From: Micromonospora lutea
Lineage (GTDB): Bacteria; Actinomycetota; Actinomycetes; Mycobacteriales; Micromonosporaceae
Direction: 5' to 3'
DNA: 64,000 bases
Assembly (NCBI RefSeq): GCF_016863535.1
Contig: NZ_BOPB01000002.1
Span: 434,001 to 498,000, forward strand
Below the pieces are notes generated by a model, which had not been told where the DNA came from, did not search any database, and saw only the letters and a list, made by a program, of their open reading frames with translations. A program made the position numbers and the translations under genes. This document shows positions 6,960 to 16,290 of the stretch, piece by piece (the first letter of the stretch is position 1; each line of letters starts with the position of its first letter).

Positions 6960-8873
6960 GTGTTGAGTCAGCGTCGTCTCGGCACCGCCGTCCTGGCCCT
7001 GGGACTCGTCGTCCTGACGGACGTGCTGCGGGTCTTCCTGCCGTCGGTCATCACCATCTTCGGACAGGCCGCCTCGACCCCGGCCGAGCTGCTCGGCGCG
7101 TTCGCGCTCGGCTGGTTCGTGCTGGCCCTCGCCGCGCCGCCGCTCGTCGCGCGGGTAGGTGCCGACCTCGTCGGTGTCGCCGCGGTGCTGGTGCTCGGCG
7201 TCGCCCGGCTCGCCCTCACCGCCGCGCCGGGTGGTCAGACCCAACTGTGGTTGGCCAGCGCCGGCCTGCTCGCCGGCCTGGTCTGGCTGGCCGCCACCGC
7301 CGTCCGGATCGCCCACCCGGTGCCCGGCCTGGTGCTGGGACTGACCGCGAGCGCGCTGAGCCACGCCCTGTTCGGCACGTACGACCTGGTGTGGTGGGGG
7401 CGCTGGCCGGCGTGGGTGGTCAGCGTGGCGGTGGTGGCGGCGTTGCTGGCCGCCGAGATGGCGTTCGGTCGCGGCCGTCGCGCCGCCCGGCGGGCCGACG
7501 ACGATGCGCCGCCGGCCCGGCGGGCCTGGTTGCTCGTCGGGCCGGTGCTGTCGCTCGGCGGCATGGTGGCGCTCTCACCCGCCGTCGCGATCGCCGCCTC
7601 GTCCTACTGGTACGGCGAGGCGGGCACCGGCACGACGCCGCTGTTCGCGCTGGCACCGCTGGCCGTAGCGGTGCCGTTGTTCCTGCTCGGCGTGCTGAGT
7701 CCGCCGCACCCACGGTGGCGTGCGGTGCCGCCGGTGCTGGTGGTGGCCGGCGCCCTGCTGTTCGGGTACGGCCCGCCGAGACTGCTCACCGTCTCCATCC
7801 TCGGCGTCGCGGCGGGGCTGGGTGGCTGCCTCGGCCTGGTCGGTGCCGGGCCGTCGCCGGGACGGGCCACCCGTACCGGCACCGGCTCGGCGTACGCGGC
7901 GGTGGGCGGAATGCTCGTCTTCGCTGTCGCCGCGATGGTGTACTACGCCGCCTACGACATCGGCTACCCCAACGAGTGGGTGCCGGCCGTGGTGGCCGTG
8001 CTGACCGGGCTGGTCGCGATGCGAGGCGCATCCGACGGGATCCGGGCACCGCAGACCGGATCCGGGCCCGGACTTCCCCGGTGGCGGATCACCGTGCTGG
8101 CCGTCGTCGTCGCTCTCGCCGCTACCGGGCTGCATGGGCCGTGGCTCACCGCGACCAACCGGGATAGGCCGCCGGAGCAGGTGCGGCTGGTGGCGTACAA
8201 CATCCGGATGGGCTTCGGCCTCGACGGCCGCTTCGACCTCGACGCCCTGCACCGGGCGGTCGACCGGGCCGACGTGGTGGTGCTCAGCGAGGTCGACCGG
8301 GGCTGGCTGCTCAACGGCGGCCACGACACGCTGGGCCTGCTCGCCGCCCGACTGGGGATGCCCTACGTCTTCGCGCCGGCCGCCGATCCGCTGTGGGGAG
8401 ATGCGGTGCTCAGCCGCTGGCCGGTGCAGCGGGCCCGCACCCGGACGCTGCCCGCGGTGGGCGCACCCACCGGGGCGCAGGCGCTCGGCGTGACGGTCGA
8501 TTTCGGTGCCGGCGTACGCCTGGCCGTGGTGAGCACCCACCTCCAGCCGCCGCCCGGTGCGGACCCGGTGGTCCAGGCCCGCGTCGTCGCGGACTTCGCC
8601 ACCGGGTACGCCGACGGCGTGCCGCTGGTGGTCGCCGGTGACTTCAACACCGAGCCGGGCGATCCGGCGTTCACCGCGTTCACCGGTGCCGGTCTGGTCG
8701 ATGCTCTCGCCGCCGCCCGTCCGCTGCCGACCAGTCCGGCGGACGATCCGCGTGAGCAGATCGACCACGTATTCGTCTCATCCGACCTGGGCGCTGCGGA
8801 CGCGGTCGCGGTGCCGGGCACGGCCAGCGACCACCTGCCGGTCGCCGTCACCCTCACCCTGCCTGACCGCTGA
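6960..8873 (+). CDS. Polytopic membrane protein with C-terminal endonuclease/exonuclease/phosphatase (EEP) domain
   Basis: 637 residues. Residues about 1-390 hold ten or so hydrophobic segments (for example LGTAVLALGLVVLTDVL and ITVLAVVVALAATGLHG). Residues about 397-637 form an EEP-fold domain with all expected motifs: VAYNIRMGFG, VVVLSEVDRGW (metal-binding Glu), STHLQPP, VVAGDFNTEPGDPAF, EQIDHVF and a final ASDHLPV. The domain would lie on one membrane face and cleave a phosphodiester or phosphoester, perhaps of a lipid or nucleic acid. The substrate is unknown. GTG 6960 has GGAAAGAG upstream. The gene converges on mutT1 with 13 bases between stops. Confidence 0.85.
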   Translation: MLSQRRLGTAVLALGLVVLTDVLRVFLPSVITIFGQAASTPAELLGAFALGWFVLALAAPPLVARVGADLVGVAAVLVLGVARLALTAAPGGQTQLWLASAGLLAGLVWLAATAVRIAHPVPGLVLGLTASALSHALFGTYDLVWWGRWPAWVVSVAVVAALLAAEMAFGRGRRAARRADDDAPPARRAWLLVGPVLSLGGMVALSPAVAIAASSYWYGEAGTGTTPLFALAPLAVAVPLFLLGVLSPPHPRWRAVPPVLVVAGALLFGYGPPRLLTVSILGVAAGLGGCLGLVGAGPSPGRATRTGTGSAYAAVGGMLVFAVAAMVYYAAYDIGYPNEWVPAVVAVLTGLVAMRGASDGIRAPQTGSGPGLPRWRITVLAVVVALAATGLHGPWLTATNRDRPPEQVRLVAYNIRMGFGLDGRFDLDALHRAVDRADVVVLSEVDRGWLLNGGHDTLGLLAARLGMPYVFAPAADPLWGDAVLSRWPVQRARTRTLPAVGAPTGAQALGVTVDFGAGVRLAVVSTHLQPPPGADPVVQARVVADFATGYADGVPLVVAGDFNTEPGDPAFTAFTGAGLVDALAAARPLPTSPADDPREQIDHVFVSSDLGAADAVAVPGTASDHLPVAVTLTLPDR

Positions 8874-8886
8874 GGCGCAGGTCGGG

Positions 8887-9765
8887 TCAGAGGCGGTCAG
8901 CGGCGACGAGGCGGTCACCGGCGAAGGCGAGCAGCCAGCCGCCGCCCTTGCCGGTGACGTAGTCACCGCATCGCCCCGCCAACCGCTCCAGGGCGCCCGG
9001 AATCACCTTGCCCTGACTGCACAACGCCGCCGGTTCACCGGCGGCGGCCAGCGCGGCCAGGCGTGCGGCGGCGGCCAGCACACACTCGTCGGATTGCTGG
9101 CCGGCGCGCGGCTCGTCCAGGTCGCCGCAGACCTCGATCGGCAGGTCCAGCAAGGCGGCGGTCGGGTCGAGGGTCTGCACGCACCGGCGCGGCGACGCGG
9201 AGAGCAGCCGTGCCGGTCGGATCAGCCCGATCAGCGGTGCCAACGCGTGTGCCTCGGACCAGCCACGGGCGTCCAGCGGTCGCCCGGTGTCCGGGCCCGG
9301 CCAGGCCAGCCGCTTACCGGCGTGACCGTGCCGGATCAGCATCAGGGCCGCGGTGACCGGCGGCAGCGCCGCGAACGCGGCGAGCACCTCCATGTCGTGC
9401 GGATAGCTGACCAGCTTCACCGCGTCGTCGACGGCCAGCCACCGGACGTCGTCGACCTCCGTGTCCGGCTGGAATCCGCCGGTGCCCACCGCCCGCATCG
9501 ACCAGTAGTCGACCACCTTGGGCAGGCCCTCGCTGCGGTAGCGCACCGAGGGCAGCCGTACCTGCGGCGCGGCCTGCGCGTCAGCCTCCTCGGCAACCTC
9601 CCGGGCGGCGGCGAGCAACGGATGCTCGCCCGGCTCCAACTTGCCCTTCGGCAGGGTCCAGTCCCCGTACCGGGGTCGGTGTACCAGGCACACCTCGACG
9701 GCATCGGCGCCGGCTGGCCGCCACACCACGCCGCCGGCCGCTCGGATCGTGGTCACGTCAGCCAC
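8887..9765 (-). CDS. mutT1: MutT1-type Nudix hydrolase fused to a SixA-like histidine phosphatase domain
   Basis: 292 residues. The N-terminal half is a Nudix domain (PKGKLEPGEHPLLAAAREVAEEA); the last Nudix glycine is replaced by aspartate. The C-terminal half starts with LMLIRHGHAGKR, the RHG phosphatase signature, and contains GRPLDARGWSEA. Mycobacterial MutT1 (Rv2985), also next to ppk1, has this architecture and hydrolyses 8-oxo-dGTP and diadenosine polyphosphates. The neighbouring ppk1 makes polyphosphate, so both act on phosphate-rich metabolites. The GTG at 9765 has no ribosome binding site. A 38-codon frame overlaps this start and may be a leader or the displaced N-terminus (see 9753-9869). 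Confidence 0.9.
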   Translation of the reverse strand: MADVTTIRAAGGVVWRPAGADAVEVCLVHRPRYGDWTLPKGKLEPGEHPLLAAAREVAEEADAQAAPQVRLPSVRYRSEGLPKVVDYWSMRAVGTGGFQPDTEVDDVRWLAVDDAVKLVSYPHDMEVLAAFAALPPVTAALMLIRHGHAGKRLAWPGPDTGRPLDARGWSEAHALAPLIGLIRPARLLSASPRRCVQTLDPTAALLDLPIEVCGDLDEPRAGQQSDECVLAAAARLAALAAAGEPAALCSQGKVIPGALERLAGRCGDYVTGKGGGWLLAFAGDRLVAADRL

Positions 9766-9869
9766 CGCGGGCGGTGTCGTCGGCGGGCTGGCGAGGCCGG
9801 CACGGCGGGGAAGGGGTCGGGTTGCGCCCCTTCGACATCCACCGTGAGCGTCCGTTCCTCTTCGACCAT
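9753..9869 (-). CDS. Short frame overlapping the mutT1 start: leader peptide or frameshifted N-terminus
   Basis: 38 codons from ATG 9869 to TGA at 9753-9755, overlapping the mutT1 GTG by 13 bases. TAGGCT (complement of 9876-9881) stands six bases before the ATG, the pattern of a leaderless message. The first 20 residues (MVEEERTLTV, DVEGAQPDPF) read like a real protein start. The last 15 (RRRHRPRW) read like out-of-frame GC-rich sequence. The mutT1 frame just upstream of its GTG reads SPPTTPPAVADV, a natural-looking linker. Either this is a coupled leader or a one-base shift has separated mutT1 from its N-terminus. Confidence 0.35.
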   Translation of the reverse strand: MVEEERTLTVDVEGAQPDPFPAVPASPARRRHRPRWLT

Positions 9870-9875
9870 CTGCTC

Positions 9876-9881
9876 AGCCTA
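9876..9881 (-). promoter_or_regulatory. TANNNT box before the mutT1 leader frame
   Basis: TAGGCT on the minus strand, six bases upstream of ATG 9869. It lies 12 bases beyond the ppk stop codon side, so mutT1 could be transcribed separately from ppk. Confidence 0.4.
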
Positions 9882-9892
9882 TTACCGCCCGC

Positions 9893-12193
9893 TCAACTGG
9901 CCGTGCTGCCGACGCGACGCAGCAGCAGGTCCTGAAGATGACTCCGGACCGTCTCCGGCCGGCCCGTACGGCGGGTCCAGGTGCCATCGCCGGCCAGTTC
10001 GAACGAGTCCACGTCCGGGCTCATCGCCGCGCTGAGCACCTGGTCCAGTTCGGCCCGCGCCACCGGGTCGGCCACCTGCACCAGTGCCTCCACCCGACGG
10101 TCCAGGTTGCGGTGCATCAGGTCGGCGGAGCCGATCCAGAACTCCGCGTCGCCGTTGTTGCCGAAGCGGAAGACCCGGGAGTGCTCCAGGAAACGACCGA
10201 GGATCGAGCGCACCCGGATGTTCTCCGACAGCCCGGGCACCCCAGGTCGCAACGTGCACATCCCTCGAATGATCAGATCGACGTGCACACCGGCCTGGGA
10301 GGCCCGGTACAACGCGTCGGTGATGTCCTCGTCGACCAGCGAGTTCACCTTGAACTGGACGAGCCCCGGCATGCCCAGCCGGACGTGGGCCTTCTCCCGT
10401 TCGATCCGCTCGATCAGGCCGCTGCGGATGCCCTGCGGGGCCACCAGCAGCCGCCGGTACGCGGTCTGCCGGCTGTACCCGGTGAGCACGTTGAACAGGT
10501 CGGTCAGGTCGGCGCCGACTTCGGGATCGGCGGTGAGCATGCCGAAGTCCTCGTAGAGCCGGGCGGTCTTCGGGTGGTAGTTGCCGGTGCCGATGTGGCA
10601 GTAGCGGCGGATCTGGTTGCCCTCCTGACGTACCACCAGGGCGGTCTTGCAGTGGGTCTTGAGACCGACCAGGCCGTAGACCACGTGGCAGCCGGCGCGT
10701 TCCAGGGTGCGGGCCCAGCCGATGTTGGCCACCTCGTCGAAGCGGGCCTTCAGCTCGACCAGCACCACCACCTGCTTGCCGACGGCGGCGGCGTCGACCA
10801 GCGCGTCCACGATCGGTGAGTCGCCGCTGGTGCGGTAGAGCGTCTGCTTGATGGCCAGCACGTTCGGGTCTGCGGCAGCCTGCTCGATGAACCGTTGCAC
10901 GCTGGTCGCGAAGGAGTGGTACGGGTGATGCACCAGCACGTCGCCGTCGCGCAGGGTGGCGAAGACGCTGCGCGGCACCTCACCCTCGGCGAGCCGGGGG
11001 TGGGTCGCCGGGACGAACGGTGGGTCCTTCAGGTCGGGCCGGTCGGCCTCGTCGTAGAGCTGCCACAGCGCGGAGAGATCCACCAGGCCACGGACCCGCA
11101 GCACGTCCTGGGTGTCCATGTCCAGTTCCCGGACGAGCAACTCCAGCATGTGGTCGGAGATCGAGGCGGCCACCTCCAGCCGTACCGGCGGGCCGAAGCG
11201 GCGGCGGGCGAGTTCCCGTTCCAGCGCCTGGAGCAGGTCCTCGTCCCGGTCCTCGTCGACCTCCACCTCGGCGTTGCGGGTGACCCGGAACAGGTGACAC
11301 TCGACCACCTGCATGCCGGAGAAGAGCTGACCGAGGTGCACCGAGATGAGGTCCTCCACCGGCAGCATCCGGACTCCGGGCCGGTCCCGGTCGACCCGGA
11401 CGAAGCGGGGCACGTTGTTGGGCACCTTCACCCGGGCGAACAGCTCCGGCCCGCCGTCCGGGTCACGCACCGCGACGGCCAGGTTGAGCGATCGGCCCGA
11501 GATGTACGGGAACGGGTGGGCCGGGTCGACCGCCAACGGGGTGAGCACCGGGAAGATCTTCTCCCGGAAGTAGGTGCGTAGCCGTTCCCGCTCGGCGTCG
11601 CCCAGGTCGGACCAGCACAACACCTGGATGTCCTCGGCGGCGAGCTTCGGCAGCAACTCGTCGACGTAACAGGTGGCCTGTCGGGTCACCAGTTCGGCGG
11701 CCTTCTCCGCGACCAGGGCAAGCTGGGTCCGCAGCGGCAGCCCGTCGCCGCCGCGTACGGGTAGCCCGGCGGAGAGCCGACGCTTCATCCCGGCGACCCG
11801 CACCATGTAGAACTCGTCGAGGTTGCTGGCGAAGATGGCCAGGAACTTGGCGCGTTCCAGCAGCGGGGTGCGTTGGTCCTCGGCCAGAGCGAGCACCCGG
11901 GCGTTGAAGTCGAGCCAGGACAGCTCCCGGTTGAGGAACCGGTCCGCCGGCAGCGGTTGGATGGGCTCCGGTGTGTCGGTGGGCGGAGACAGGACCGGTG
12001 CCGAGACCGGGTCCAGCACCTCCTCCAACCCGGCGGAGTCCGCCGCCGCGTCACTGCCGCCGACGGTGTTCAAGGTCGAGTGGTCGCTGCGGAACCGCCC
12101 GTCGGGTCCCCGGCGGCGACCGCCCCCGGTGCGGTCGGTGGTGTCATGGGTGGCGGTGGCAGGGCTGGCGGGACGTTCGCGAGGGGTGCTCAC
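9893..12193 (-). CDS. ppk1: Polyphosphate kinase 1
   Basis: 766 residues. The enzyme polymerises the gamma-phosphate of ATP into polyphosphate and can run in reverse. After a disordered N-terminal extension of about 80 residues comes the PPK N domain ([17 protein letters not shown]), the head domain, and the two catalytic domains. His540 in [18 protein letters not shown] matches the histidine that is autophosphorylated. Other conserved stretches are [19 protein letters not shown] and [25 protein letters not shown]. The gene lies next to mutT1 and near cofC as in M. tuberculosis (Rv2983-Rv2985). GTG 12193 is taken as start; upstream bases GATTAT six bases before it hint at a leaderless or very short leader. 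Confidence 0.97.
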   Translation of the reverse strand: MSTPRERPASPATATHDTTDRTGGGRRRGPDGRFRSDHSTLNTVGGSDAAADSAGLEEVLDPVSAPVLSPPTDTPEPIQPLPADRFLNRELSWLDFNARVLALAEDQRTPLLERAKFLAIFASNLDEFYMVRVAGMKRRLSAGLPVRGGDGLPLRTQLALVAEKAAELVTRQATCYVDELLPKLAAEDIQVLCWSDLGDAERERLRTYFREKIFPVLTPLAVDPAHPFPYISGRSLNLAVAVRDPDGGPELFARVKVPNNVPRFVRVDRDRPGVRMLPVEDLISVHLGQLFSGMQVVECHLFRVTRNAEVEVDEDRDEDLLQALERELARRRFGPPVRLEVAASISDHMLELLVRELDMDTQDVLRVRGLVDLSALWQLYDEADRPDLKDPPFVPATHPRLAEGEVPRSVFATLRDGDVLVHHPYHSFATSVQRFIEQAAADPNVLAIKQTLYRTSGDSPIVDALVDAAAVGKQVVVLVELKARFDEVANIGWARTLERAGCHVVYGLVGLKTHCKTALVVRQEGNQIRRYCHIGTGNYHPKTARLYEDFGMLTADPEVGADLTDLFNVLTGYSRQTAYRRLLVAPQGIRSGLIERIEREKAHVRLGMPGLVQFKVNSLVDEDITDALYRASQAGVHVDLIIRGMCTLRPGVPGLSENIRVRSILGRFLEHSRVFRFGNNGDAEFWIGSADLMHRNLDRRVEALVQVADPVARAELDQVLSAAMSPDVDSFELAGDGTWTRRTGRPETVRSHLQDLLLRRVGSTAS

Positions 12194-12246
12194 CAGCTCA
12201 TAATCACCCGAACACGGTTGACGTAAAACGAACTTCCGGTGGCTTG

Positions 12247-12444
12247 TCAGGACATCGTCGGCAACGTGACGCGTACGACGTCGCCGGAGGCGTCGGTTTC
12301 CACCCGGACCCGCTGGCCGAGGCGGAGCAGGCGCAGCCCGGAGGCGTCGAACGCCCGGGCCGGGAAGGACAACTCGGTGCCGTCGTCCAGCAGCAGCAGC
12401 CCGCTGCGGGTAGCCGCGTCGAAGGTTGCCACCGTGCCCTGCAT
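12247..12444 (-). CDS. Small cold-shock-domain-like protein
   Basis: 65 residues. The pattern [20 protein letters not shown], then FPARAF and [13 protein letters not shown], follows the OB-fold of cold-shock proteins: an initial G-V-x-F-D strand, the G-x-G-x-L-x-x-D-D-G turn and a closing G-Q-R-V strand. The aromatic RNP motifs of true cold-shock proteins are largely missing, so single-stranded nucleic-acid binding is uncertain. It lies between cofC and ppk on the same strand, 42 bases from cofC. Its ATG has TACGGT six bases upstream and no ribosome binding site. Confidence 0.75.
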   Translation of the reverse strand: MQGTVATFDAATRSGLLLLDDGTELSFPARAFDASGLRLLRLGQRVRVETDASGDVVRVTLPTMS

Positions 12445-12450
12445 GCCAGC

Positions 12451-12456
12451 ACCGTA
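12451..12456 (-). promoter_or_regulatory. TANNNT box before the cold-shock-like gene (leaderless candidate)
   Basis: TACGGT on the minus strand, six bases (GCTGGC) before ATG 12444. Confidence 0.45.
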
Positions 12457-12486
12457 CCGCGCCCGGCCGGCGCTACGGCAACAGGT

Positions 12487-13128
12487 TCAGGTGGACGAGG
12501 ATTCAGTGAGGCAGCCGGCGACCAGCGCCGTGGTGCGCGGACCGAGCCCGATCCGCGCTGCGGCGGCCAGGTCGTCGGCGGTGTCCACGTCGCGCCGCAG
12601 GCTCGGCCAGTCGCCGGCGAGCGGGCGGGCGCCGCTCGCCGCGTGCGCGGCGGCCGAACCGGGTCCGAAGCGCGGGTCCAGGGGTACGCCCGGCGGGGCG
12701 GCCAGCAGCACGGTGCCGGTGCCCGGGGCGTCGGCCACGAACCGGCGTGCCCCCGGCGGTCCGGTCAGTGCCGTGTGCAGCGCTGCCGCCAGTTCGGTCG
12801 GTCGCAGGGCGGGCAGGTCGGCGGTGAGGCCGGCCACCCATCCGGCGATTCCCGCCGCGCCGTGCCGGAATGCGGCGTTGAGTCCGGCGTCCGCGATGTC
12901 CGGCAGGACCTCGGCTCCTCCGGAGCGGGCCACGCTGGCGACCCGGGGGTCGTCGGTGACCACCCGCACCTCGGCGACCGCCGGACAGGCCCGCACCGCC
13001 GCCAGGGTGTCGGCGGCCAGGGCCAGGGCCAGGTCCTGGTGGGGTATGCCCGGCAGCCCGCCACGCAGCCGGCTCTTCGCGGCTGCCAGGCGCTTGACCG
13101 GCACCACAAACGTCCAGGACTGCGTCAC
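12487..13128 (-). CDS. cofC: 2-phospho-L-lactate / phosphoenolpyruvate guanylyltransferase
   Basis: 213 residues. CofC/FbiD couples GTP to a three-carbon phospho-acid in coenzyme F420 synthesis (phosphoenolpyruvate in mycobacteria). The nucleotidyltransferase fold begins with FVVPVKRLAAAKSRL, followed by VRVVTDDPRVA and GLTADLPALRPTEL, the metal-binding stretch. A late FGPGSAAAHAASG matches the family. The GTG at 13128 is preferred; CAGGAT lies seven bases before it. An ATG at 13137 is also possible and adds three residues. Position beside ppk1 matches Rv2983. It diverges from plsC. Confidence 0.9.
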   Translation of the reverse strand: MTQSWTFVVPVKRLAAAKSRLRGGLPGIPHQDLALALAADTLAAVRACPAVAEVRVVTDDPRVASVARSGGAEVLPDIADAGLNAAFRHGAAGIAGWVAGLTADLPALRPTELAAALHTALTGPPGARRFVADAPGTGTVLLAAPPGVPLDPRFGPGSAAAHAASGARPLAGDWPSLRRDVDTADDLAAAARIGLGPRTTALVAGCLTESSST

Positions 13129-13257
13129 GCCTGTCATCCTGCCAGCCGGGCGACGGTACCCTCACTGGCCCGTACCCGGGGCGAACAGGCATGATTTCGG
13201 CTGCGGACCTCACCGGGTTCTCCGGTGAGCGGGTCGGGGCGGGCACGAGGAGGCACG

Positions 13258-13995
13258 GTGGGTCGGCGGAGGCTGGGGTTCTGGCAATGGTTCGCCGTGG
13301 TGCTGGTGAAGCCGGTGATGATTGTCTGGACCCGGCGTACCTGGCGTGGCCTGGAACATCTGAACCAGGGCGGCCCCGTGATCATCGTGCCGAACCACAT
13401 CTCGCACGCCGATCCGCTGGTCTCCGCCCACTTCGTCTACGACGCCGGGCGGTGGCCGCAGTTCCTCGGCAAGGCGAGCGTGTTCAAGGTGCCGGTGCTC
13501 GGCTGGATCCTGCACCGGTGCCGGCAGATTCCGGTCGAGCGGGGCTCGGTCGATGCGGCGAAGTCGCTGGACGCCCTGGTCAAGGCGCTCGACGAGGGCG
13601 GCGCTGTGATCATCTACCCGGAGGGGACCACCACCCGCGAGCCCGACCTGTGGCCGATGAAGGGCAAGACCGGCGCGGCCCGGCTGGCGCTGGCCACCGG
13701 CGCTCCGGTGGTGCCGCTGGCGATGTGGGGACCGCAGCGGATCTTCGATCCGCGTCGTGCCCGGATCAACCTGCGGCCCAGGATCCCGGTGACCGTGGTG
13801 GCCGGACCGCCGGTCGACCTGAGCCGCTGGGCCGGTGCCACCCCGACCCGTCAGGTGCTGGAGGAGATGACCGACGTGATCATGCTGCGGCTGCGGGACA
13901 TGCTCGCCGAGATCCGAGGTGCGACACCACCGCCGCTGTGGCAGCGCGTCACCCGCCCGCGCACCGACCGTCAACGCCCGGAGACGGCGGCATGA
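13258..13995 (+). CDS. plsC: 1-acyl-sn-glycerol-3-phosphate acyltransferase (PlsC family)
   Basis: 245 residues. It acylates lysophosphatidate at the inner membrane face to give phosphatidate. Motif I is NHISHADPL (HX4D catalytic pair). Motif II sits in KASVFKVPVLGWILH and motif III in YPEGTTTREP. A hydrophobic N-terminal stretch (FWQWFAVVLVKPVMIVW) anchors it. The GTG at 13258 follows GAGGAGG (13247-13253). An open frame continues upstream but without a binding site. It precedes gpsA, so both act on glycerol-3-phosphate lipid synthesis. The stop codon lies within the first copy of an 81-base tandem repeat. Confidence 0.92.
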   Translation: MGRRRLGFWQWFAVVLVKPVMIVWTRRTWRGLEHLNQGGPVIIVPNHISHADPLVSAHFVYDAGRWPQFLGKASVFKVPVLGWILHRCRQIPVERGSVDAAKSLDALVKALDEGGAVIIYPEGTTTREPDLWPMKGKTGAARLALATGAPVVPLAMWGPQRIFDPRRARINLRPRIPVTVVAGPPVDLSRWAGATPTRQVLEEMTDVIMLRLRDMLAEIRGATPPPLWQRVTRPRTDRQRPETAA

Positions 13996-14128
13996 GCGAG
14001 CGTCAGCGAGTGAATCATCGGTGCAGCGCGGTGGTGCCTCATGGCGGCACGGAGCGTCAGCGGAGTGCCGGCATGAGCGAGCGTCAGCGAGTGAATCATC
14101 GGTGCAGTGCGGTGGTGCCTCACGGCGG
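13989..14128. repeat. Tandem intergenic repeat, two copies, 81-base period
   Basis: A 59-base unit at 13989-14047 recurs at 14070-14128 with two or so base differences. Both start GGCATGAGCGAGCGTCAGCG and contain GTGAATCATCGGTGCAG. The plsC stop TGA is formed inside copy 1. The period of 81 keeps the same reading phase but the encoded peptide (MSERQRVNHRC) does not look like a protein. Similar ATGAGCGAGCG elements are recalled as frequent between Micromonospora genes. Confidence 0.85.
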
Positions 14129-14152
14129 TGGCGACCGTAGGGAGGCGGCGGC

Positions 14153-15151
14153 GTGAGCGGGCAGGTGGCGGTGCTGGGGGCGGGATCGTGGGGCACGGCG
14201 TTCGCGAAGATCCTCGCCGACGCCGGCCGGGACGTGACGCTCTGGGCGCGACGACAGTCGATCGCCGACGTGATCCGCGCCGAGCGGCGTAATCCGGAGT
14301 ATCTGCCCGGCGTGGTGCTGCCGGAGCGGATCACCGGGACCGGGAACCCGGTCGACGCGATCAAAGGTGCCGAGATGGTGGTGTTGGCGGTGCCGTCGCA
14401 GACCCTGCGCGGCAACCTGGCCGAGTGGGTGGAGCACCTGCACCCCGAGGCGACCCTGGTGTCGTTGATGAAGGGGATCGAACTCGGCACCACCAAGCGG
14501 ATGAGCGAGGTGATCGTCGAGACCGCCAAGGTCGCGGCGGACCGGGTGGTGGTCGTCTCCGGCCCCAATCTGGCGCCGGAGATCGCCGCGGAGCAACCCG
14601 CGGCCACCGTGGTCGCCTGCACAGATTCCGAGCGGGCGACGCTGGTGCAGCGGTCGATCACCACACCGTACTTCCGTCCGTACACCAACGACGATGTCAT
14701 CGGCTGCGAGCTGGGCGGGGCGGTCAAGAACGTGATCGCCCTGGCGTACGGCATCGCCACGGCGATGGGTTTCGGCCACAACACCCGGGCGATGCTGGTC
14801 ACCCGAGGGTTGGCCGAGACCGCCCGGCTCGGGGTCGCCCTCGGCGCGGATCCGCTCACCTTCGCGGGGCTGGCCGGCATGGGTGATCTGGTGGCCTCCT
14901 GCTCGTCGCCGTCGGCCCGCAACCGCACCTTCGGTGAGCACCTCGGCCGGGGCGCAACCCTTGAGGAGGCGCGGGTGGCCACCCGGCAGACCGCCGAAGG
15001 GGTGAAGAGCGCGCTGGCGATCCGGGATCTGGCCCGCGCGCACGGGGTGGAGATGCCGATCACCGAGCAGGTCGAGCTGGTCTGCCACGAGGGGGTGGAT
15101 CCCCGGTTGGCGGTCCAGGCCCTGATGAGCCGTACCACGAAGCCGGAGTGA
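14153..15151 (+). CDS. gpsA: NAD(P)H-dependent glycerol-3-phosphate dehydrogenase
   Basis: 332 residues. It reduces dihydroxyacetone phosphate to sn-glycerol-3-phosphate, the backbone for phospholipids. The Rossmann motif is [19 protein letters not shown] at residues 6-24. Catalytic lysine region: [38 protein letters not shown] is the C-terminal signature. It follows plsC and is followed, with a 4-base GTGA overlap, by a PLP enzyme. GTG 14153 has AGGGAGGCGG upstream. In M. tuberculosis gpsA is adjacent to ddl; here five other genes lie between. Confidence 0.96.
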   Translation: MSGQVAVLGAGSWGTAFAKILADAGRDVTLWARRQSIADVIRAERRNPEYLPGVVLPERITGTGNPVDAIKGAEMVVLAVPSQTLRGNLAEWVEHLHPEATLVSLMKGIELGTTKRMSEVIVETAKVAADRVVVVSGPNLAPEIAAEQPAATVVACTDSERATLVQRSITTPYFRPYTNDDVIGCELGGAVKNVIALAYGIATAMGFGHNTRAMLVTRGLAETARLGVALGADPLTFAGLAGMGDLVASCSSPSARNRTFGEHLGRGATLEEARVATRQTAEGVKSALAIRDLARAHGVEMPITEQVELVCHEGVDPRLAVQALMSRTTKPE

Positions 15152-16290
15152 GCACCGTGGACGACTACCGGTTGCCCTCCCCGGAGCAGGGGGACGGCAC
15201 CCGCTGTGTGCACGCCGGCCTGCCCGAGCCCACCCCCGGCGCGCCGTTCCTGCCCGGGCCGGTGCTCGCCGCGCCGTACCATCTCGATCCGTGGCAGGGG
15301 CCGCCGGCGGCCCCGAACGGGTACGGGCGTCCGGACAATCCGACCCGCCGGCTGCTGGAGGCCGCGGTCGCTGAGCTTGAGGGCGGCGACTGTCGGGTCT
15401 TCGCCAGCGGTCAGGCGGCGATAACCGGGCTGCTGCTGGCGGTGCTACGGGCGGGGGACACGGTGGTGCTGCCCACCGACGGGTACTTCCCGGTGCGCGC
15501 GTTCGCCACCGACACCCTCGCCGGCAACGGCGTACGGGTGCTGTTCGCGCCGACCGCCGGACCGTATCCGGCCTTCGACGGGGTGCGGCTGGTGCTGGTG
15601 GAGACGCCGGCGAACCCGGGGCTCGACGTCGTCGACCTACCGGCGCTGGCCGAGCGGGCGCACGCCGCCGGAGCGCTGCTGGCCGTGGACAACACCACCG
15701 CCACCCCGCTCGGGCAGCGTCCGCTGGACCTCGGCGCGGACGTGGTCGTGGCCTCCGGCACCAAGGCGCTGACCGGGCACTCCGACCTGCTGCTCGGCTA
15801 CATCGCCACCCGGTCACCGGAACTGTTGTCGACGCTCACCGCCTGGCGTACCGCGACGGGCGCGGTGCCCGGCGGGTTCGACGCCTGGCTGGCCCACCGG
15901 TCGTTGGCCACCCTCGACCTGCGTCTGGCCCGGCAGACGGCGAACGCCGAGGCGCTGGCCCGGCTGCTGGTCGAGCGCGCCGATGTCAGCGGGCTGCGCT
16001 GGCCCGGCCTGCCGGACGACCCTTCGTACCCGGTGGCGGTGCGACAACTACGGCGGATACCGGGCGTGCTCTCCTTCGATCTCGGCAGCGCCGAGCGGGT
16101 CGCCCGTTTCCTCGACGCGTCCCGGCTGGTCGCCGCGGCGACCTCCTTCGGCGGCCTGCACACCACCGCGGACCGCCGGGCGCAGTGGGGTGACGACACC
16201 ACGCCAGGTTTCGTGCGGCTCTCCTGCGGGGTGGAGGACACCGCCGACCTGGTCGCCGATGTCACGGCCGCGTTGGACGCCGCCGCCTGA
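15148..16290 (+). CDS. Cystathionine gamma-lyase/synthase-type PLP enzyme
   Basis: 380 residues. Cys/Met-metabolism PLP family, fold type [10 protein letters not shown] opens the family core, [22 protein letters not shown] contains the substrate-phosphate loop, and the PLP lysine lies in [28 protein letters not shown] is near the C-terminus. This is the trans-sulfuration group that interconverts cystathionine, cysteine and homocysteine; the exact reaction (lyase or synthase) is not decided by sequence. Translation is coupled to gpsA by a GTGA overlap and to the next gene by TGATG. This gene begins an accessory block inserted between gpsA and ddl relative to mycobacteria. Confidence 0.85.
   Translation: MSTVDDYRLPSPEQGDGTRCVHAGLPEPTPGAPFLPGPVLAAPYHLDPWQGPPAAPNGYGRPDNPTRRLLEAAVAELEGGDCRVFASGQAAITGLLLAVLRAGDTVVLPTDGYFPVRAFATDTLAGNGVRVLFAPTAGPYPAFDGVRLVLVETPANPGLDVVDLPALAERAHAAGALLAVDNTTATPLGQRPLDLGADVVVASGTKALTGHSDLLLGYIATRSPELLSTLTAWRTATGAVPGGFDAWLAHRSLATLDLRLARQTANAEALARLLVERADVSGLRWPGLPDDPSYPVAVRQLRRIPGVLSFDLGSAERVARFLDASRLVAAATSFGGLHTTADRRAQWGDDTTPGFVRLSCGVEDTADLVADVTAALDAAA

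Noticed and set aside
12487..13128. cofC as part of a full F420 biosynthesis cluster
   Set aside because: No cofD (fbiA), fbiB or fbiC lies in the window; the gene stands alone next to ppk1 as in mycobacteria.
13992..14130. Short peptides (MSERQRVNHRC) encoded by the tandem repeat
   Set aside because: Both copies lack ribosome binding sites and the composition follows the DNA repeat; treated as noncoding.
13210..15817. Long minus-strand frames (690 and 565 codons) opposite plsC, gpsA and the PLP enzyme
   Set aside because: Both lie wholly against well-supported genes on the plus strand and show no motifs; GC-driven shadow frames.
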